DNA from: Flectonema sp. DT1601
Taxonomy: Eukaryota > Euglenozoa > Diplonemea > Diplonemida > Diplonemidae
Direction: 5' to 3'
Assembly (NCBI GenBank): GCA_964019425.1
Contig: OZ025833.1
Span: 496,001 to 560,000 of the forward strand
Length of the DNA: 64,000 bases
Shown here: piece by piece, positions 27,820 through 38,020 of the stretch
How the letters are laid out: each line of letters starts with the position of its first letter
Numbering within the stretch: the first letter of the stretch is position 1
Position numbers and translations under genes: made by a program
Notes under the pieces: generated by a model
The model's database searches: none
Seen by the model: the letters and a program-made list of their open reading frames with translations, nothing else
Told to the model about the DNA's origin: nothing

Positions 27820-29664
27820 GATTGGCCAGTGTTGTTGTTTTTATTCGTACTTGTTGTTCGACCGAGACCAATAGTGGCTTCCATCCGCTTCACCGATTCT
27901 ACCAGACTTGTGATGGCTATGGCCATGTTGTTGTAGTTCTTTTCGTTTTTATTAGCGGCCTCCGTCAGGGTTGCGACCACCTTCGTTAGATTGTAGAGTC
28001 CCTCCTCTAATCTTTTCTGCAGATCTGTAACATCATTCTTAAGTTGTGCCATCATGCCGTCAGTCTTTTCTCTGAGTTCCTTAACACTGCTCTCAGAGTT
28101 TTGTACTTCAGTTGTTGGATTTTTCGGAGTCGGTAACGTCTTTTTGACTGCGGCTGCGTACGAAGTCTTGGCCTCGCGGTATTTCACAACGACGGGTTTC
28201 TTCACTTCCACTTCCACACTTTCTAATTTTTCAATTAGGATGACTACCTCACCACATTGGACAAGTTTCGTTTCCGGCTTCTTGTCCAACGCGATGATGA
28301 AGTCACCCCGATCCATCCTTACAAATTTAGATCTCAGTCCCAACTGCGATAGAATATTCTGGAGCCTGTTGCCCCAGCTGTAAGGCGCTCCGCTGAGACG
28401 GTGTAGTCCTTCGCCGTATACAGTGCTGGCGTACTTCCCAGCTCCCTTCCTTACTTTGTCGACGTCCTTTGTTTTAACCACTCTCAACCCTATTTTGCCG
28501 TGGCTGATGGTGAGTCCGTAACAGAGGTCTTGTTGGGCTTTCAGAATGCCAACTGCCTCATCATTCGTCGTCTTGCGGTCCAGCCACACGGTACTGTACT
28601 TGGTTGCTGACTGTCCCAGCGTTTGTTTGATTCGGAAGTAGACCTTGTCTGTTCCCGAGTTCTTCAGTAGCTTTACTGCTGAGTCTACATCCGTTGGCAG
28701 GATTGTTAACTCCGCAAAGTCTCCCTCCACTGATCTGTACGATCTTTGATCCACCCTTCCGTGTTGTGCAACAACCGCTTTTATCATGGCTGTTACTGCT
28801 GAGGGGCTTTCCACCTGCGCCTTGGAGATGTCCTTCTTTGTCATCCAGGCTATCAGTTCATGTGTCTCCGGTGGGTTGACCTTTTTGGCGATGGTCAATG
28901 TTGGTCTCACGACCCGACATTGTAACGAACCACCAGCTTCTAATTTTTAATTGTCCATCGAATTGGACTGGCGTCTGAATCTGACTGCAGTCAGTTGCGT
29001 GTTGTAGGGCACGTTTTGGAGGTGGTCGTGTGAACACTATCGTCAGTTGTTGCGTTTTGCTAGCCTTTTCGAAGTAGTCTTCGTCCAGGTTTCTTCCTTG
29101 TTGAGATAATGCAAGTATAATGCCGTTGGTCTTGCTGTTGAGGTCATCAGTTGGCTGGAGTATTTTGCATTTAAAATGCTCCTTGTTAAACTTTGGTGGT
29201 GGTCCATTCATCATCACCGTCGATCTTCTTTGTGCCTCTTTGATTTGAGGGCTTGATTGGGGTGCCTCATTTGACGGAGGGCTTTGTTTCGTTTCTGAAA
29301 ATACACTTCTTTGTGCCTCGATATTTTGAGGGCTTATTTGAATTGCCTCTTTGTTTTGAGGGCTTGTCTTAGTTTGAGTTGCCTCCTTGTTTTGAGGGCT
29401 TGCTTGAAATACTGCTGGAGGTCCTACTGCGGTCACCTCTACTGCAATTCCTTCCGGTACTTCTGGAGAGTCCATCTCCATTTCTTCCTCTGATACTTCT
29501 GGTGATTCTCCCATCACCACGTCCTCGTCTTCTTGTTGGGTCTCTTCTTCTTCCCGGATCTCATTTCTGGCTTGTTCCCTCATCTTCTTCGCCTCTTTCC
29601 TTTCTCTTTCTCTCCTTTCTGCAGCCCTTCTATCTTGCGGACGCATTGCTTTCTTTCCAGCCAT
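27816..29664 (-). pseudogene. LINE A ORF1 with one frameshift
   Basis: Starts MAGKKAMRPQDRR at 29664 and runs 268 codons before leaving frame; the rest of ORF1 is open in another frame from about 28910 to 27816. Compared with D, five bases are missing near 28900, between the IRSWWFV and PTLTIAKK segments. The 5' part (charged helix, SPQNKEA repeats) is almost identical to D, while the 3' part (VWLDRKTTNDEAVG, RMDRGDFIIALDK, C-terminal coiled coil) is clearly more diverged. The protein would be truncated, so this copy would depend on ORF1 from elsewhere. Confidence 0.88.
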
Positions 29665-29740
29665 TTTATTTTTTTTTTTTGTCTCACCTAAGGTTCGAGA
29701 TCAATAAAGTACAGAAAAAAAAAAAAAATTTCGACGTACC

Positions 29741-29760
29741 TTTTTTTTTTTTTTTTTTTT
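29741..29760 (-). mobile_element. Poly(A)-only insertion with TACC duplication
   Basis: Twenty T flanked by TACC on both sides (29737-29740, 29761-29764). This is what a LINE insertion truncated to its poly(A) tail would leave. T-run expansion is the alternative, but it would not explain the duplicated TACC. Confidence 0.5.
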
Positions 29761-29766
29761 TACCAG

Positions 29767-29850
29767 ATCCTGCATAGCCGAGTTGTTATGGTCGTCGACC
29801 TTAAATCGCTTACGTAACCGTGGTCGGGGGTTCAATTCCCGGTCACGGCA
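29767..29850 (+). repeat. tRNA-like head of R unit (copy 1)
   Basis: Has an A-box-like TAGCCGAGTTGTTATGG and a B-box GGTTCAATTCC with long-variable-arm spacing, like a tRNA-Ser or tRNA-Leu. The 5' acceptor strand does not pair well with the 3' strand TCACGGC, so a functional tRNA is unlikely. I call it a tRNA-derived (SINE-like) head that may keep pol III promoter boxes. Confidence 0.65.
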
Positions 29851-29947
29851 CAATTTTTGGTATTTTTAACCAGAAAATTTTAAAGTAAAAAACAGTAAGA
29901 AAAAGGCACAAAAGTGGACTTGGTGATCATTCCCTGAGTAAACTATG

Positions 29948-30170
29948 AGAATGACCATCATCGTCCATATTGTGTAATTAAGACTGAATAAATAAATGGA
30001 TACTAAATTATAATTATAATGTTAAAGAGATTAAACACAAACAACTGACGTCGGGGTAATGTTGCATCTTCGAGAGGTCGGTTACCCAAGACTTTGAAAA
30101 ACACCGAGGCAAGAGGTGCAACAAGCCAGAAACAACAGGTACACCAATAGCGAACCTCAAGAAGAAACAC
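29948..30170 (+). repeat. R unit, second tandem copy, left part
   Basis: Repeats 5367-5590 nearly base for base, from AATGACCATCATCGTCC to GAACCTCAAGAAGAAACACC. It then gives way to the DIRS/VIPER-like element. Confidence 0.85.
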
Positions 30171-30219
30171 CCCAATGCCAGTAAAGAGAATGATATTGAA
30201 ATATTAAGATTAAGTGTAA

Positions 30220-31780
30220 TTATGTGCGGAAGAACAGCCCCACCGCTTGTATGACTTGAGATCGCAGTTTATCAGATGAAAGTAGGCCCATAGAAGTTCT
30301 GGAAGGACCGTCTGCAGGATTCAACGCAGACTTAATATACTTGACACTGAAAACTACCTTTTTAAAAATTAGCCAATCAGAAACTGCCAAAACTACATCA
30401 TTCAGGATTTTGTTCTTCTGGCATTGTCTTTTCCTAACTGCCCCCATAACAGAAGTATTGTCTACCCTGATATCAAGCCTAAATCCTTTTAGATCCCACA
30501 AGTCCAACGCTAACAAAGTATTAAGCAAAGCCTTTGCCTCGAGAATATTAATGTGAAGTCCTTTTTCTTGCCTCCAAATGTCGCCTACAACAGTAAGGGC
30601 ACCTGACTGTTCTACTACAACACCTCCCCATCCCTCTAAGGAAGCGTCCACAAATACAGTCAACAGTTTCGAAGCATGGAGTATCTTTTTAATAGTTCGC
30701 AATTTAACAGCATCAACCATCCACCTAGACAATTCCAATCGTACCGAACGAGGGACATGCACCGCATCGTCAAGACCAAGAATACCTCGATTAATCTTAT
30801 TAATAATCCGTCTAATAAACTTCAAGGCAAACCAGAATCTCCCAGGAGATACACCAGAAACAGCCGATGCATGCATCAATCTACCCATCAACGATTCCAA
30901 GCCAGAGGCTGACACCAAAAATAAATCCACAGAAGTAATCTTGCTCTGTAATCTCTTAGAAACAACAACAGTCTTACTTAGATGGCTAAACTGGACACCT
31001 AAAAATTCATACTCCACAGAGAGATCGAAAGAATCAGCCTGCTTCCAAGTTGCAGAAGCCCTCATAGCTGTTCCATCAAGTTCAGTCGTCCTAGCTTTCA
31101 CCTCCTTCGCTGGACCAGAATACCTAATGTTATCGATCCAAACATCTACTCTTACATCATGAATCGCGATGTCCGGCTTCACATAGTCAGGATGACCTGC
31201 GATGGTAGCAGCTAATGTGTGCATAATTTCTGGTGCACATGAATGACCCATAGGTAACCGAGTCAATTCAAAAAACTGGCCATCGTCTGATCTAAAACTA
31301 AAGAACTTGCGAGCATCATGAGGAATCTCGACCTGATAAAAACCAGTCCTGAAATCCCTTCCGCTTGCACAATCAAGAAGCACCGAGTCCAGATATTCCG
31401 AGATATGCCCCAAGGGCACATCAGCAACATAACCATCATCAACCAAACGTTCATTTGACTCCTTCGTCCAAAGAATGAACCTCTGGCGCAGACCAGTTGC
31501 CTTCTGCTCAACCACAGTGAACGGAATGTTCTCAACTTCACTCGGTTGTGATGTCTCCTGAGCGATCCCGTTCTCCACAAGTAAATCAGCATGCAGTCGA
31601 GAAAACGAACTCACCTTCTCCGAAAAATTCATCACATGATCAAAATCAGAATGGAAGTCAAGGGTTGAAGCATGAGGATCAAGCGGACCTGTGGAACTGG
31701 TATTGTGGCATACTTTGTGTGGATAAAATGTTAAGTCCCATACAAAATTAAATCTTTTCAGCCGTTTTTGCGACATTCTT
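30220..31780 (-). CDS. DIRS/VIPER-like element: RT and RNase H region
   Basis: Contains an RT palm region (GFYQVEIP, LPMGHSCAPE) and an RNase H of the DIRS/pararetrovirus type (VFVDASLEGWGG, INILEAKALLN, VDNTSVMGA, ALNPADGPSR). The reading frame also continues upstream over the recombinase region, where it looks like a coincidental overlap; I therefore give an approximate domain start. Fossil element part, described at domain level only. Confidence 0.75.
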
Positions 31781-31898
31781 TCCTTTACAAATAAAATGGA
31801 CATGGGTTCAATTTTCGTTACATGCAGGGGGGAATTCTTTTCTTCTAAAGATCTTGGTAATACCGATCGTTTCGGTCGTCTACAAATATTATGTCTTC

Positions 31899-32933
31899 TC
31901 ACAACAACACCGTTATCTCTCCCGTTCTCAATGCTCGGGCCATGCTCACCGGGTCTCCTCCATACCGAATCGTTACCCCTGAAAAGGGATCGCTCTTCGA
32001 AGAATGCTTCAGCAGTCTTCCCATGACGACCTCGTCGATTTTGCTTCCAGTTGACATCAGACCCATAATATGAGAAATCGATCCCCTTTTTATTGAATGG
32101 GCTGAAAACTTCTTCATTAACAGGTCCTTTCTCCACAAAGCATCCAGACTTCTTGTTGATACCCTTGTTAGAGCTATAAAGTTTCCCATCATTTGCAAGC
32201 CCTGTGCTATCTCCGATGTCAGGTATCCTCTTATCACTACCCATCTGGACGGCCTGAAGGGATCTTCCCTTTGTCCCTTCGGAACATCCCACCAGTCCAC
32301 AATGATCTCTTCCACAGAAACGAAAATGAAATTTCTCCTTCCCAACTTCCAAACTTCTCCCCATCTCGCTGCCGACTTCCAAGCGATCAACAAGCCCACT
32401 CTCAACTGGACATCTTGTCTCATCGCCCATGCGATTAAAGTAAACCGATCTATTGGCTCCGCTTGATCTAATGGGACTGCAGCCCCGTCCGCTCTCAACG
32501 CCGCTGCCAACTGCTTCAACGTTTCGTTCTCCAATCCCATCCTCTTCAGCATGCCTGAGAATGCCTTTGAATAAGCCAGCATTCCCTGCTTTGAAACTTT
32601 CGTTGCTGTCACAAACAGCGCCACTGTGTCCTGGTTTACCGGAACATCGTTCCGCTCCACCCAAATCAATAAACGATCCCACAAGCACTGGCGGTTTCGC
32701 ATCGTACTTTGGGCCCACATCTTTCCTGCGATCTCTTCCATAACTAACAGCGACTCGTTCAGGTCCATTGAAAACTCTTTGTTCCGACCTCTTTGGACCC
32801 TCCTCACCTGATCCTCGATTCGGTTCTTCATAAGACTGCCGATCAACGTCGACACCTCGGCCCCTTCTGATCGCAGAATCTTCTCCCTTATTTCCAAAAT
32901 ACGATCTGGAACTTGAGCTAACTCTTCTGACAC
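31899..32933 (-). CDS. DIRS/VIPER-like element: tyrosine recombinase
   Basis: About 340 residues with features of a tyrosine recombinase: a helical N-terminal part, an Arg in the SAARWGEVWKL segment, and a HSIKRGSISH segment matching the HxxR region. In DIRS-order elements this enzyme replaces an integrase and inserts a circular DNA copy. The placement between gag and RT supports a VIPER-like assignment. Confidence 0.78.
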   Translation of the reverse strand: MSEELAQVPDRILEIREKILRSEGAEVSTLIGSLMKNRIEDQVRRVQRGRNKEFSMDLNESLLVMEEIAGKMWAQSTMRNRQCLWDRLLIWVERNDVPVNQDTVALFVTATKVSKQGMLAYSKAFSGMLKRMGLENETLKQLAAALRADGAAVPLDQAEPIDRFTLIAWAMRQDVQLRVGLLIAWKSAARWGEVWKLGRRNFIFVSVEEIIVDWWDVPKGQREDPFRPSRWVVIRGYLTSEIAQGLQMMGNFIALTRVSTRSLDALWRKDLLMKKFSAHSIKRGSISHIMGLMSTGSKIDEVVMGRLLKHSSKSDPFSGVTIRYGGDPVSMARALRTGEITVLL

Positions 32934-33005
32934 TGACCTTCTTTGGCAAGTGCCTCCCTGATCGCGGCTTAAAAACCGCTTTACTAACTCGGGGCTGACC
33001 TCGGT

Positions 33006-34259
33006 TCATTTGTGACCTTTGCCAGCCCCCCCAACGTTTCCCGAGAACCCTTTTCCCCTGTACTCGAAATTCCGTGGATTCCAACTCCCCTTATACCCTT
33101 TCCCGCTCATTTCTATCTTGTGCTTTTTCTCTGCATCAACCTCTGCCATCCTCACTGCCTTCTCAAACAACATCCCTGATTTGACCCTTCGTTCAATATC
33201 GTCAGAGCTAATCCTTTTCGTCGTGTACTCCCATTTCATAATCAACGACTCCAATGATTTATTCATACTCCGAACCAATGGTTTGGAAGTAATCCAGTCC
33301 GCTGATCTAGTACTTGCCACCCTCACATTATCTCTTACAATTTCAAAGGCTGCCTTCAACTCCCTTAACTCCCTCGTGGCCAATTTACCCCTGTGCACTG
33401 ACCAGTATTTGTTTTCTAGTTTATCCAGCAACCTTTCTGATCCACCCTGCGCCAAAATATCGCGCCATTGTAACACGTTAGTCGCATCCGTCGCTAGATC
33501 AAAATCCAGACATTCGATGTTCTCTGGTGACAATTGACACACATCTGCTGACTTCTTTTTTAATAATTCCGATGAATGCTGCAACTGCATCTGACATAAT
33601 TGTTGATTTTGCGATAATAGTGCCATCATTTGTTGCATCATACCACTCTCTTGTTGAATTTGTGGCTGGGGTTGCGCACCATGCATCTGTGGCTGGGGTT
33701 GCACACCATGCATCTGTGGCTGGGGTTGCGCACCATGCATCTGTGGCGATAACAATGACGCCACCTGCGATTCCAAATTAGTTACCTTTTGGCACATGCC
33801 TAACATCTTTTGTTCATTTTCTAGAACTAACCTTTTGGACCACTCATCCCAATACACATCCTTGCTTATCACATGGGCATATTCAAAGCCCGCATGTGGA
33901 AAGTCGAATGTTTCGTCCGGCCCCGTGTGTCGATACACACCCCTTAAAAGACTTGTCGAATTTGACAAGGTTACCCTCCCCATATTACCCACCATTGACA
34001 ATAAGCCACAATACCAATTCCAACTTGATTCCCCTTCCTTCCTCATACAATACACCGCTTCTCTTCCTATCAAGGCCAACGAATTGTTTTTCATCATCTC
34101 TTCGGACATTTTGGATTGGGGATCCCAAAACGTCCCTGCTTCCCCGATGGTGGCACGTGGTGATTGTGCTCTCACCGTCCTCAAATCCTCAAACAGAATT
34201 GAATCTAAATCCATCTCAGATTCTACATGCGGAATTTCCACAATTGGTGGTGTAGACAT
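33006..34259 (-). CDS. DIRS/VIPER-like element: gag-like protein
   Basis: About 417 residues starting MSTPPIVEIPHVESEMD. It is first in the element, has a short PQMHGAQPQ-type repeat in the middle and a Gly/Lys/Arg-rich C-terminus that could bind nucleic acid. No zinc knuckle is visible. The gag assignment rests on position and composition. Confidence 0.6.
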   Translation of the reverse strand: MSTPPIVEIPHVESEMDLDSILFEDLRTVRAQSPRATIGEAGTFWDPQSKMSEEMMKNNSLALIGREAVYCMRKEGESSWNWYCGLLSMVGNMGRVTLSNSTSLLRGVYRHTGPDETFDFPHAGFEYAHVISKDVYWDEWSKRLVLENEQKMLGMCQKVTNLESQVASLLSPQMHGAQPQPQMHGVQPQPQMHGAQPQPQIQQESGMMQQMMALLSQNQQLCQMQLQHSSELLKKKSADVCQLSPENIECLDFDLATDATNVLQWRDILAQGGSERLLDKLENKYWSVHRGKLATRELRELKAAFEIVRDNVRVASTRSADWITSKPLVRSMNKSLESLIMKWEYTTKRISSDDIERRVKSGMLFEKAVRMAEVDAEKKHKIEMSGKGYKGSWNPRNFEYRGKGFSGNVGGAGKGHK

Positions 34260-34272
34260 TCTTTTGTTTTAG

Positions 34273-34730
34273 GAATTTCGATAAAGTGGGAAGTAACGGA
34301 CTGGGAGCTTTTGGCTCCTGCCCTATTCCCGATGTAAACTTTCTTTTTATTTTTTATTTTTTTTAACAGGCCCAAAGGGCGACAATGATGGTTGCTGACC
34401 AAGGAATAATATTCAAATGAATTTTCGTTTCAAAGAAACGAACAGAATTAAGAGAGAGGCAGAGAAAAAAAAGAAAAAAAAGAAAGAAAAGAAAAAAGAA
34501 AAAAAATATGAAGAGGAAATAATCAAACATGAAAAAAAAAAAAAAAAAAATATATAAATAAAAAAACGTTGTATGAAAAAGGAAAAAAAAAAATAAAGAC
34601 CAGAAAAGGAAAGAGAAAATGAAAAGGTATAATATTATTGTGGGGATATGAGGGATAGCAGGGAGATGCTCTTTTTTTTTTTTTTTTTATTTTTTTTTTT
34701 TTTATTTATTATTTAAAAAAAAAGGAAACA
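34273..34730 (+). repeat. Satellite block S (copy 2, uninterrupted)
   Basis: Starts GAATTTCGATAAAG. It includes the GGAGC-TTTTG-GCTCC hairpin, AACAGGCCCAAAGGGCGAC and the GGGGATATGAGGGATAGCAG phrase. It gives the empty site for the DNA transposon at 1176-2831. Confidence 0.88.
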
Positions 34731-35440
34731 ATCAGTTTAGTGTCTCGATCAGGACGGAAAATAGAAATTAATCGACATAGTCGATCGATAGAAAAAAAAA
34801 CAATGACAACATTGTTTATTCTTTTTTTTTTTTTTTTTTTTTTTTTAAATCCTTTTAATTATTTTAAAGAAAAAACTTCCGTTTAGCGTCTTGACCAGGA
34901 CAGAAAATAGAAAGTAATCGACATAGTCGATCGATAAAAAAAAAACAATGATAACATTGTTTATTCCTTTTTTTTTTTTTTTTTTTTTTTTTAACTTTTT
35001 ATTTATTTCTTAAAGAAAAAACAATCAGTTTAGCGTCCTGACCAGGACGGAAAATAGAAAGTAATCGACATAGTCGATCGATAAAAAAAACAATGATAAC
35101 ATTGTTTATTCTTTTTTTTTTTTTTTTTTTTTTTTTAAATCCTTTTAATTATTTTAAAGAAAAAACTTCCGTTTAGCGTCTTGACCAGGACAGAAAATAG
35201 AAAGTAATCGACATAGTCGATCGATAAAAAAAAAACAATGATAACATTGTTTATTCCTTTTTTTTTTTTTTTTTTTTTTTTTAACTTTTTATTTATTTCT
35301 TAAAGAAAAAACAATCAGTTTAGCGTCCTGACCAGGACGGAAAATAGAAAGTAATCGACATAGTCGATCGATAAAAAAAACAATGATAACATTGTTTATT
35401 CCTTTTTTTTTTTTTTTTTTTATTTATCTTTTTATTTTTT
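34731..35440 (+). repeat. 125-bp satellite (array 2) and LINE E poly(A) junction
   Basis: About five monomers, with a two-monomer block (variant ACTTCCGTTTAGCG) repeated at 290-bp spacing (near 34860 and 35150). The same variant reappears inverted at about 60960-61010. The last T-rich tract (35403-35440) includes the poly(A) tail of LINE E. Confidence 0.88.
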
Positions 35441-36144
35441 CGGGAAGATAAAATGGAAACTACTCTCTTTGTCCTTTCTCATTATACAACAAATTTGTAC
35501 AATCTTTCTACTGACTCTGATCGTTGTCTCGACATACAGCGACAGGGAAAACCCGCGAGCTGGGGACGACAGTCTTCTTCAGCATTTAAGCATTTTTCGA
35601 CTTGAAAAGACATGACCCTTCAATTTAATGAGTTCTCATGTTTCTGGGTTTGGGAAGGGGGAATGTGCACTTCTTCTCTTGATCCTTTGTTCTCATGGAT
35701 CCCTTGTCTCTGTGCACAAAAAATAATTCGTCGTCTACCCAGCTTTACATTTGTCGCTGTACCAGTAAATAAAATGGGGCGAAAGAAGGGGGTGTGAGTC
35801 GTCCGTCCTTTGATCTCTGGGGCGTACGGACGTCAAGTTTTTTCGCTTGAAAGTTTTTCATCCTTTTCTTGGGTTGGGGGGCGGCCTTTGATTTTTATAA
35901 TATGTGTGCGGCCTTTGGCTCCACTGGTCGGTGTTTCCTGGGGGGGGTGAAAAGACCGGGGTTTTTTTTTTTTTGGGGGGGGTCTGTTTGCAGGTTGTGT
36001 CTCCTGCTTCGCGGGGGCTTTGGTCACGTTTCTAACCTCGCTCCCGCTCTTGTTCTCCCTCGTCCTCTACCATGTGTTTTGGGTTGGCTCTGGGGTCTTG
36101 GCTCTGTTTTTTCCTCGACTCTTGAGACCTCCTTCGTGGAGTCC
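35441..36144 (-). other. 3' UTR of LINE E copy 1
   Basis: Non-coding 3' region shared with copy 2 (58267-58998), with G/T-rich tracts and ending CTTCCCG before the poly(A). Copy 2 has about 30 extra bases near 58459-58491. No sign of a further gene. Confidence 0.8.
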
Positions 36145-38020
36145 CTAGCACCTTCCCCCTTTCGACGAGAAGTCCAGGACCCTTCGTGTTGGATCCCCTT
36201 CTCTCTCCCTCATCTCTCCTTGGGTGCTTTTCTCACTCTGTGACGACGACCTTGTGACCAACTCTACTCCTGCCACACCTTGTCCGTCTCGCTCCGCCGG
36301 CTCCGGGCGTACGCCCGCGTCCGTGAACGAGGTCAGGGAGCCCGGGGGCCCGTGTGCGTACCCCATTGTGTCGGGTGAGTCTCCCTTACCTACCCGACGC
36401 AGTGTGGGTTTCCTGTTGTAACTCCGCGGCGCCTGTTCCCTCGTGGTGCCCTCCACTGGCTCCGGTTCCTTCTGCTTGCGTCTCTTCCTCTTCGCTCTCC
36501 TGCTCGGGTCTGGGGAGAGAACCTCTATCCTCTCCCTCTCTTCTCCCTTCCTGTACCTCCTCCTCGCCTGCCGTTCACCTGAGCTCGGGGTGGACTCTCC
36601 CATTTCCGCCTGCAACACCTGCGGACTTGGGTCCTCCTTTCCGGCCCCCTTTGCCCCCGTCTTTGCCTTCCGGCCTCTCGTGCGTCCCCTTCCCGTATTT
36701 GTCTTCGGCGACACACACTCCTCCCTCTCCTCCTCCATTCCCTTTCTGTACTTCGTCCTCCCTCTCGTGCTCGGTGTCGACACCGTGCCCGGCGATCTCT
36801 CTGCGTCTTCCCCGCTCCCGTCACCACCCACTGCGCGTGGTCCCATCTTCGCCCCCAAACTGGATCTCTCGGCCATTGGTTTTGTTTCGCCTGAGTTCAC
36901 CAGCTTTGAAAGGGGCTCCGATTGGCCCTCCCGTCGTGTTTCCGCGTTCCCCCCTTCTGGGTGTAGTCCCAGCATCCAGGCCATCTGACCTGTGTTCCCC
37001 TCGGGCGCCGCTCCCTCTTCCCATTCCTGTTCATCGACCGTCATGGTCATTTGGGAGTCTGACGATCCCTCCTCCTCTGTGTCCGACTCTGCCACCTGGA
37101 CCACGTCCTCTGGCGTCTCCTCGACGTACTGGACTACTGACCCTTCCGTCACATTTTCTCCGTCGACTTCCATCTCCGACTGTGAGTCTTCCAGGTCCTC
37201 CAACCCCTCCACTCCGTCCATGCCGTCTGACGACGGTGGCTCTCCTGAGTGGTGGGACGTCTCGTCCAGCTCGTCCCCCTTCTCGGCTTGCAGGTCCTCG
37301 GCCAGGTGATGGTTTTCGCCTGAGGTCTCTGCTGCCGACGGGTCTACTGACTGGTCCCTTTCGTCCGTCTGTTCTTCCGCTTCCATGTCCGACGTCCCTG
37401 GACTCCCCAAGGAGCCTCCCGACATGGAACCGTTCCCTTCGTCCTGCCCTGTCGCTGGGGAGGATGATCTATCGTCATCTCCCTCCGACCCTTCCGAGCT
37501 CAACTCCAGGACTCCCGCCTCTACCCTTTGCACGGCCCCCTTCGGGGTTGGGACCGGGCTCTGCTCGTCTCGGCCCTCTACCCTCGCGTCTTCTCCTTCC
37601 ACCGACTCTCGGCCGCCTGACGATCCCGTCCCCTCTTCTGTGTACTGGGGTTCCAGACGCAGTTGTCTTCCCTCCCACCGCACCGTGAAGGGACCCGTCT
37701 GTGTCCCGTGTCCCAGGCAGTTCTTTGCCCCCTCTGTGAAAACCTTCATCACGGCTTCCGTCACTGAGGTCGAGCCCTCCTTCGCCGCTTTTTCAGCCTC
37801 CTCCGTCGCGTGTGTTCTCATCCTCTCTGGCATCTCCACCAGCGTCGTACGCCTCCCCATCAACTCCGCCTCCTCCAGCACCTCTCTCTGGTCCGTCGAC
37901 CAGTGTGTCGTGCTTCCTCGCAGCAGCAGGGATGCCTCCGCTGGGACGAGGCCTCCACACGCCTTGGCCGCTACCAGCCCCACCAGGGCTGCGAAGTATC
38001 GCCCCCAGTGTGTGTCTCCC
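36145..38020 (-). CDS. LINE E copy 1, C-terminal part of the polyprotein (after a frameshift)
   Basis: In copy 2 this region continues the main frame; here it is in a different frame because four bases are missing near 38020-38024. It begins in GDTHWGRYFAALVGLVAAKA, part of a second RNase H-like segment, and runs through a long low-complexity tail: an acidic, Ser/Glu/Asp-rich stretch and then a basic stretch with RRYRKGEERER and KRKRRKQKEPEP motifs, ending SSKGGRC. The tail is likely disordered, and the basic part could bind nucleic acid or serve as a nuclear signal. Confidence 0.85.

Larger units (their letters stand above)
23588..29680 (-). mobile_element. LINE A (close relative of LINE D) inside LINE B
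   Basis: Complete minus-strand LINE flanked by a perfect 8-bp duplication GTCTCACC (23580-23587 and 29681-29688). Its poly(A) appears as 38 T at 23588-23625, and its 5' end is an A-rich leader before ATG 29664. ORF2 is intact; ORF1 has one frameshift. The target lies in the 5' UTR of LINE B, so A is the younger insertion. Confidence 0.94.
17836..29714 (-). mobile_element. LINE B (2A-bearing non-LTR retrotransposon), interrupted by LINE A
   Basis: The minus-strand element runs from about 29714 (5' end, start approximate) to poly(A) seen as plus-strand T at about 17836-17857. LINE A occupies 23588-29680 within its 5' UTR. The host R unit continues on both sides (AAAATAGTTTTC left, TTTCGACGTACC right), giving a short TTTC-type duplication. 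Uninterrupted copies at 47800 and 51950 show the empty site. ORF1 and ORF2 are open apart from the UGA that separates them, which appears to be a programmed recoding site. RNase H and the 2A motif recall ingi/L1Tc-type elements. Confidence 0.9.
29725..29947 (+). repeat. R unit, part 3 of the interrupted copy (tRNA-like head and tail)
   Basis: From TTTCGACGTACC through the tRNA-like segment to CCCTGAGTAAACTATGA. A run of 20 T (29741-29760) is inserted between two copies of TACC; other R copies have a single TACC and no T-run. The next R unit begins at once at 29948, so R units were tandem here before the insertions. Confidence 0.85.
30171..34259 (-). mobile_element. DIRS-order (VIPER-like) tyrosine-recombinase retroelement
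   Basis: Minus-strand element with three coding parts in the order gag-like, tyrosine recombinase, RT plus RNase H. That order is the one described for VIPER-type elements of the DIRS order rather than for DIRS-1 itself. It lies in an R unit. A 15-bp stretch ATTCTTTTGTTTTAG just beyond the gag end also occurs inside R units (near 5609 and 46925), which may mark the flank or a terminal repeat. I could not define the split or inverted end repeats typical of the order. The coding region looks largely whole, so the copy appears young. Confidence 0.8.

Noticed and set aside
29767-29850. A functional tRNA gene
   Set aside because: A and B boxes are present, but the acceptor stem does not pair and the T-stem is imperfect in all three copies.
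31900-33084. Continuation of the RT frame of the tyrosine-recombinase element over the recombinase region
   Set aside because: Low-complexity Gly/Arg/Ser translation with no motif, overlapping a good recombinase frame; treated as coincidental overlap.
35869-36243. Plus-strand ORF antisense to the LINE E 3' UTR
   Set aside because: Low-complexity G/T-rich translation; the counterpart in copy 2 differs in length and frame around a poly(A) run.
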